15,271 nt of DNA from JAVBOF01 sp031550915 (GTDB lineage: Bacteria; Bacillota; Clostridia; Christensenellales; MGBC116941): NCBI GenBank assembly GCA_031550915.1, contig JAVBOF010000038.1, positions 1-15,271 of the forward strand, given 5' to 3'. Position numbers and translations under genes: made by a program. Within the stretch, counting starts at the first letter, position 1, and each line of letters opens with the position of its first letter. Of this stretch, positions 13,331 through 15,271 are shown piece by piece. The notes beneath the pieces were generated by a model. That model saw only the letters and a program-made list of their open reading frames with translations, searched no databases and was not told the DNA's origin.

Positions 13331-14737
13331 ATGAAGCCGACAAAACTACCCAAAAGCAGAAATATCATCCAGTCGCCTGATGGAAGCATTATCGTACTTA
13401 TAGGCAGACAGATCCGCCTGTTTGATGCCGGTACTTTTGAGGAGAAAGCAAGGATAACGGGTATGTGCGACGCCGTACATGCAGATATATCTGCGGATAA
13501 TAAATATATCGTGGCCAAAAGTGCGTCCGGACTGATCAACATAATTGAGATCTCGGATAATGAGATCACTGACTCTGCGAGGGTATATGAGAGCAAGGGA
13601 AGCGACATCTTTTTCTGTAAGGGAAGCGATATCATTTTTTCCGGCGCTGATACAGGATATTTGTATAGCCACGATTTTGGTTCGGGTGAAACCAAGGATA
13701 TATTCAAAGCTACAGTGATCGACAGGATATCGAGGGGAATGGACGACTCCAGCTTTCATGTGCATCTGGAAAAGGATATAAGCACAGGCGTCATCATGGA
13801 GTACGTGTATCCGTTTGACGAGGGAAGGGTACTGTTCGATGCATCAAAGAACCGCGGTGTTGCGATGAAATTTCTAGAGTATAATGCTAACAGGGACAAT
13901 TTTGCTTATTATGAAGATAACCAGCTCTTTATAATGGATAAGAGCTTCAAAAAGAACAACAAATTAAAGCTTCCATACAATATCGAGGGCCTGAGCATAA
14001 GCGAAAAGGGTAATTATCTTTGCGTGATTATGAACGGCCTCGCGCACGTATATAAATATGAAGATCTGCGCCTATGCCTTGTAGCGGAGAGTGCGCCGAA
14101 GAGCGTATATAAAGTGTTTGAAAGAAAGCTGCTGTGTTGCTCTGAGTTTGGCAGTCTTGTAATAGACTTTGAAGATGATATTGAAAGCCTTCCCGTAGGA
14201 GATTATCACTACTATGATATTTCCGGTGGATTTCAAGTTGGTAATATAAAGAATGGCACCGGCAAAAGCGCAACCGAAAGGAATGTGCCGGCAGATGAAT
14301 CCACAGGGGTAATCAGTGGGATATGGAGCGGTCTTCGGGAGAGCAACTATAATCTGGAAGCGATTTTGGATGTGGATTATGAGACTTTGGCGGAAATGTT
14401 TTACCGCTATGGCTTTGAGCCGCTGATTGCAAGGAACCAAAGCCACAGAAGGGACCTTAAAATATTGATCTTCAGCGCATCACTTTCCTATGGCATAGAA
14501 AAACAGGGACTTAAGGGTATATTGCAAAAGGATCCGGGCTCCGTTGAAAAGAACAGGGAGCTACTAAAATACATCAGTGCGCTGCGGACTTATAATTTCT
14601 TGGGCAAGGCGTTGAAATACGCAAACTCAAAGAGCTGGGAAGTTTGGGAAAAGCTGGAGCAGGAATACTTTCTATTGGATGAGGACATCTTTGATATGGC
14701 GATGCAATACATTAAAAACCTGGCGGTAATGGATTGA
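13331..14737 (+). CDS. Uncharacterised beta-propeller-like protein downstream of argS
   Basis: I do not recognise this 468-residue protein as a named family. Its N-terminal two-thirds has repeated short strands with S-P-D-G-S or S-A-D-N-K turns followed by hydrophobic strands, for example residues 14-31, 52-73 and around 95-120, and again around 225-250 (SISEKGNYLCVIMN). This resembles WD40/YVTN-like beta-propeller blades. From about residue 330 it changes to a helical region rich in charged residues, with little hydrophobic patterning for membranes. No signal peptide is present, so it should be cytoplasmic. GAGGAG precedes ATG 13331 by about 8 nt. It sits in the argS operon, with the hydrolase gene 35 bp downstream; function remains unknown. 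Confidence 0.6.
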   Translation: MKPTKLPKSRNIIQSPDGSIIVLIGRQIRLFDAGTFEEKARITGMCDAVHADISADNKYIVAKSASGLINIIEISDNEITDSARVYESKGSDIFFCKGSDIIFSGADTGYLYSHDFGSGETKDIFKATVIDRISRGMDDSSFHVHLEKDISTGVIMEYVYPFDEGRVLFDASKNRGVAMKFLEYNANRDNFAYYEDNQLFIMDKSFKKNNKLKLPYNIEGLSISEKGNYLCVIMNGLAHVYKYEDLRLCLVAESAPKSVYKVFERKLLCCSEFGSLVIDFEDDIESLPVGDYHYYDISGGFQVGNIKNGTGKSATERNVPADESTGVISGIWSGLRESNYNLEAILDVDYETLAEMFYRYGFEPLIARNQSHRRDLKILIFSASLSYGIEKQGLKGILQKDPGSVEKNRELLKYISALRTYNFLGKALKYANSKSWEVWEKLEQEYFLLDEDIFDMAMQYIKNLAVMD

Positions 14738-14772
14738 GCCATACATAAGAAAAGCTGTATTTGGAGGAAGCG

Positions 14773-15271
14773 ATGAAGCTTTATATATTGGGCAGGAACG
14801 GACCGTATCCAGCGGCAGGCGGAGCCTGTTCAGGATATCTTCTGGATTTCGGCGGAAAAAACTTTTTGCTGGACTGCGGCAGCGGAACGCTTTCCCGTAT
14901 GCAGCAGATATGTGGCATAGAAGAATTAGAGGCCATCTTAGTTTCGCACCTACATGGCGATCATATGTCGGATATGTTGCCTTTGCGTTATGCGTTGAAT
15001 CTTCTGGCGTTTCAAAACAAACTCAATAAAAAGATGGCGGTATTTTCCCCGGGAATGCCTTCCGAAGAGTTTAACCTTCTTGCCAACCATGAGCATTGGA
15101 GCTTTAACGTCCTGGGCGAAGATATAAAGTTATCCTTTGGAGATATAAAAATAAGTTTTTTGGCGGGCATACATCCGGTGCCAAGCTTTGGTATGCGGTT
15201 TGAAGGATTTGGGAAGGTGTTTTGCTATACCGGTGACACCTCCTACAATGAAAGACTCATAGACTTTGCAA
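14773..15271 (+). CDS. Metallo-beta-lactamase-fold hydrolase, 3' end outside the window
   Basis: The frame runs 166 codons from ATG 14773 to the window edge. GGAGG lies 6 nt before the start. It begins MKLYILGRNGPYPAAGG, followed by LLDCGSG, and carries the metal-binding HxHxDH motif as H59, H61, D63 and H64 (SHLHGDH), H134 (GIHPVPSFG) and D155 (CYTGDTSY). This pattern fits the RNase Z-like or YhfI-like branch of the superfamily rather than antibiotic-resistance beta-lactamases. The C-terminal histidine is beyond the window, so completeness cannot be judged. The exact substrate is unknown. It is the third gene of the argS operon. Confidence 0.82.
   Translation, partial: MKLYILGRNGPYPAAGGACSGYLLDFGGKNFLLDCGSGTLSRMQQICGIEELEAILVSHLHGDHMSDMLPLRYALNLLAFQNKLNKKMAVFSPGMPSEEFNLLANHEHWSFNVLGEDIKLSFGDIKISFLAGIHPVPSFGMRFEGFGKVFCYTGDTSYNERLIDFA

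Noticed and set aside
1..15271. CRISPR arrays or insertion sequences
   Set aside because: No regularly spaced repeats, transposase motifs or terminal inverted repeats were seen; the only notable repeat is the 40-bp tRNA half.

Overview
The window looks like chromosomal DNA from an anaerobic Firmicute, most likely class Clostridia. The reasons are strong GGAGG-type ribosome binding sites, sigma-A promoters with 17-bp spacers, GTG and TTG starts, A/T-rich intergenic DNA with U-tract hairpin terminators, a BsdCD-type decarboxylase, a PucR-type regulator and a clostridial-looking arginyl-tRNA synthetase. The genus cannot be named from sequence alone.

Layout. (1) 1-316: a tRNA-Thr(GGT) gene on the minus strand, cut by the window edge, next to an apparent integration scar. 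An exact 40-bp copy of its 5' half lies at 226-265. The tail of a reading frame ends inside the tRNA (16-198, minus), as in tRNA-targeting integrases. A good sigma-A promoter (288-316) now sits before the half copy instead of the full tRNA. (2) 306-1984, minus: two overlapping genes for a prenyl-FMN (UbiD-type) aromatic acid decarboxylase, subunits C and D. The flavin prenyltransferase partner is absent. (3) 2136-2807, plus: a PuuD-like class I glutamine amidotransferase. It converges on (4) 2809-3759, minus: a D-2-hydroxyacid dehydrogenase with a TTG start. (5) 3898-4002: an unlisted 34-residue hydrophilic protein with its own terminator. (6) 4196-5743: a PucR/CdaR-type regulator with a consensus promoter, a possible operator and a strong terminator.

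(7) 5966-11476 is the metabolic core: two xylose-isomerase-like TIM-barrel proteins, a creatininase-family hydrolase (IolN-like), a zinc-dependent dehydrogenase (IolM-like) and a tagaturonate epimerase-family protein (UxaE-like). Together these match the non-canonical inositol route known from Thermotoga maritima: scyllo-inosose to 3-dehydro-scyllo-inosose (IolM), to 5-keto-L-gluconate (IolN), to D-tagaturonate (IolO), to D-fructuronate (UxaE). No IolG-type inositol dehydrogenase, transporter or later hexuronate gene is present, and the first TIM-barrel protein has no place in that scheme. The adjacent PucR-type protein is the obvious candidate regulator.

(8) 11598-15271: after a strong terminator, an extended -10 promoter drives argS, a beta-propeller-like protein of unknown function, and a metallo-beta-lactamase-fold protein cut by the window end. 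No CRISPR array or insertion sequence was seen. No gene-free stretch exceeds about 300 bases apart from the scar region at the start.
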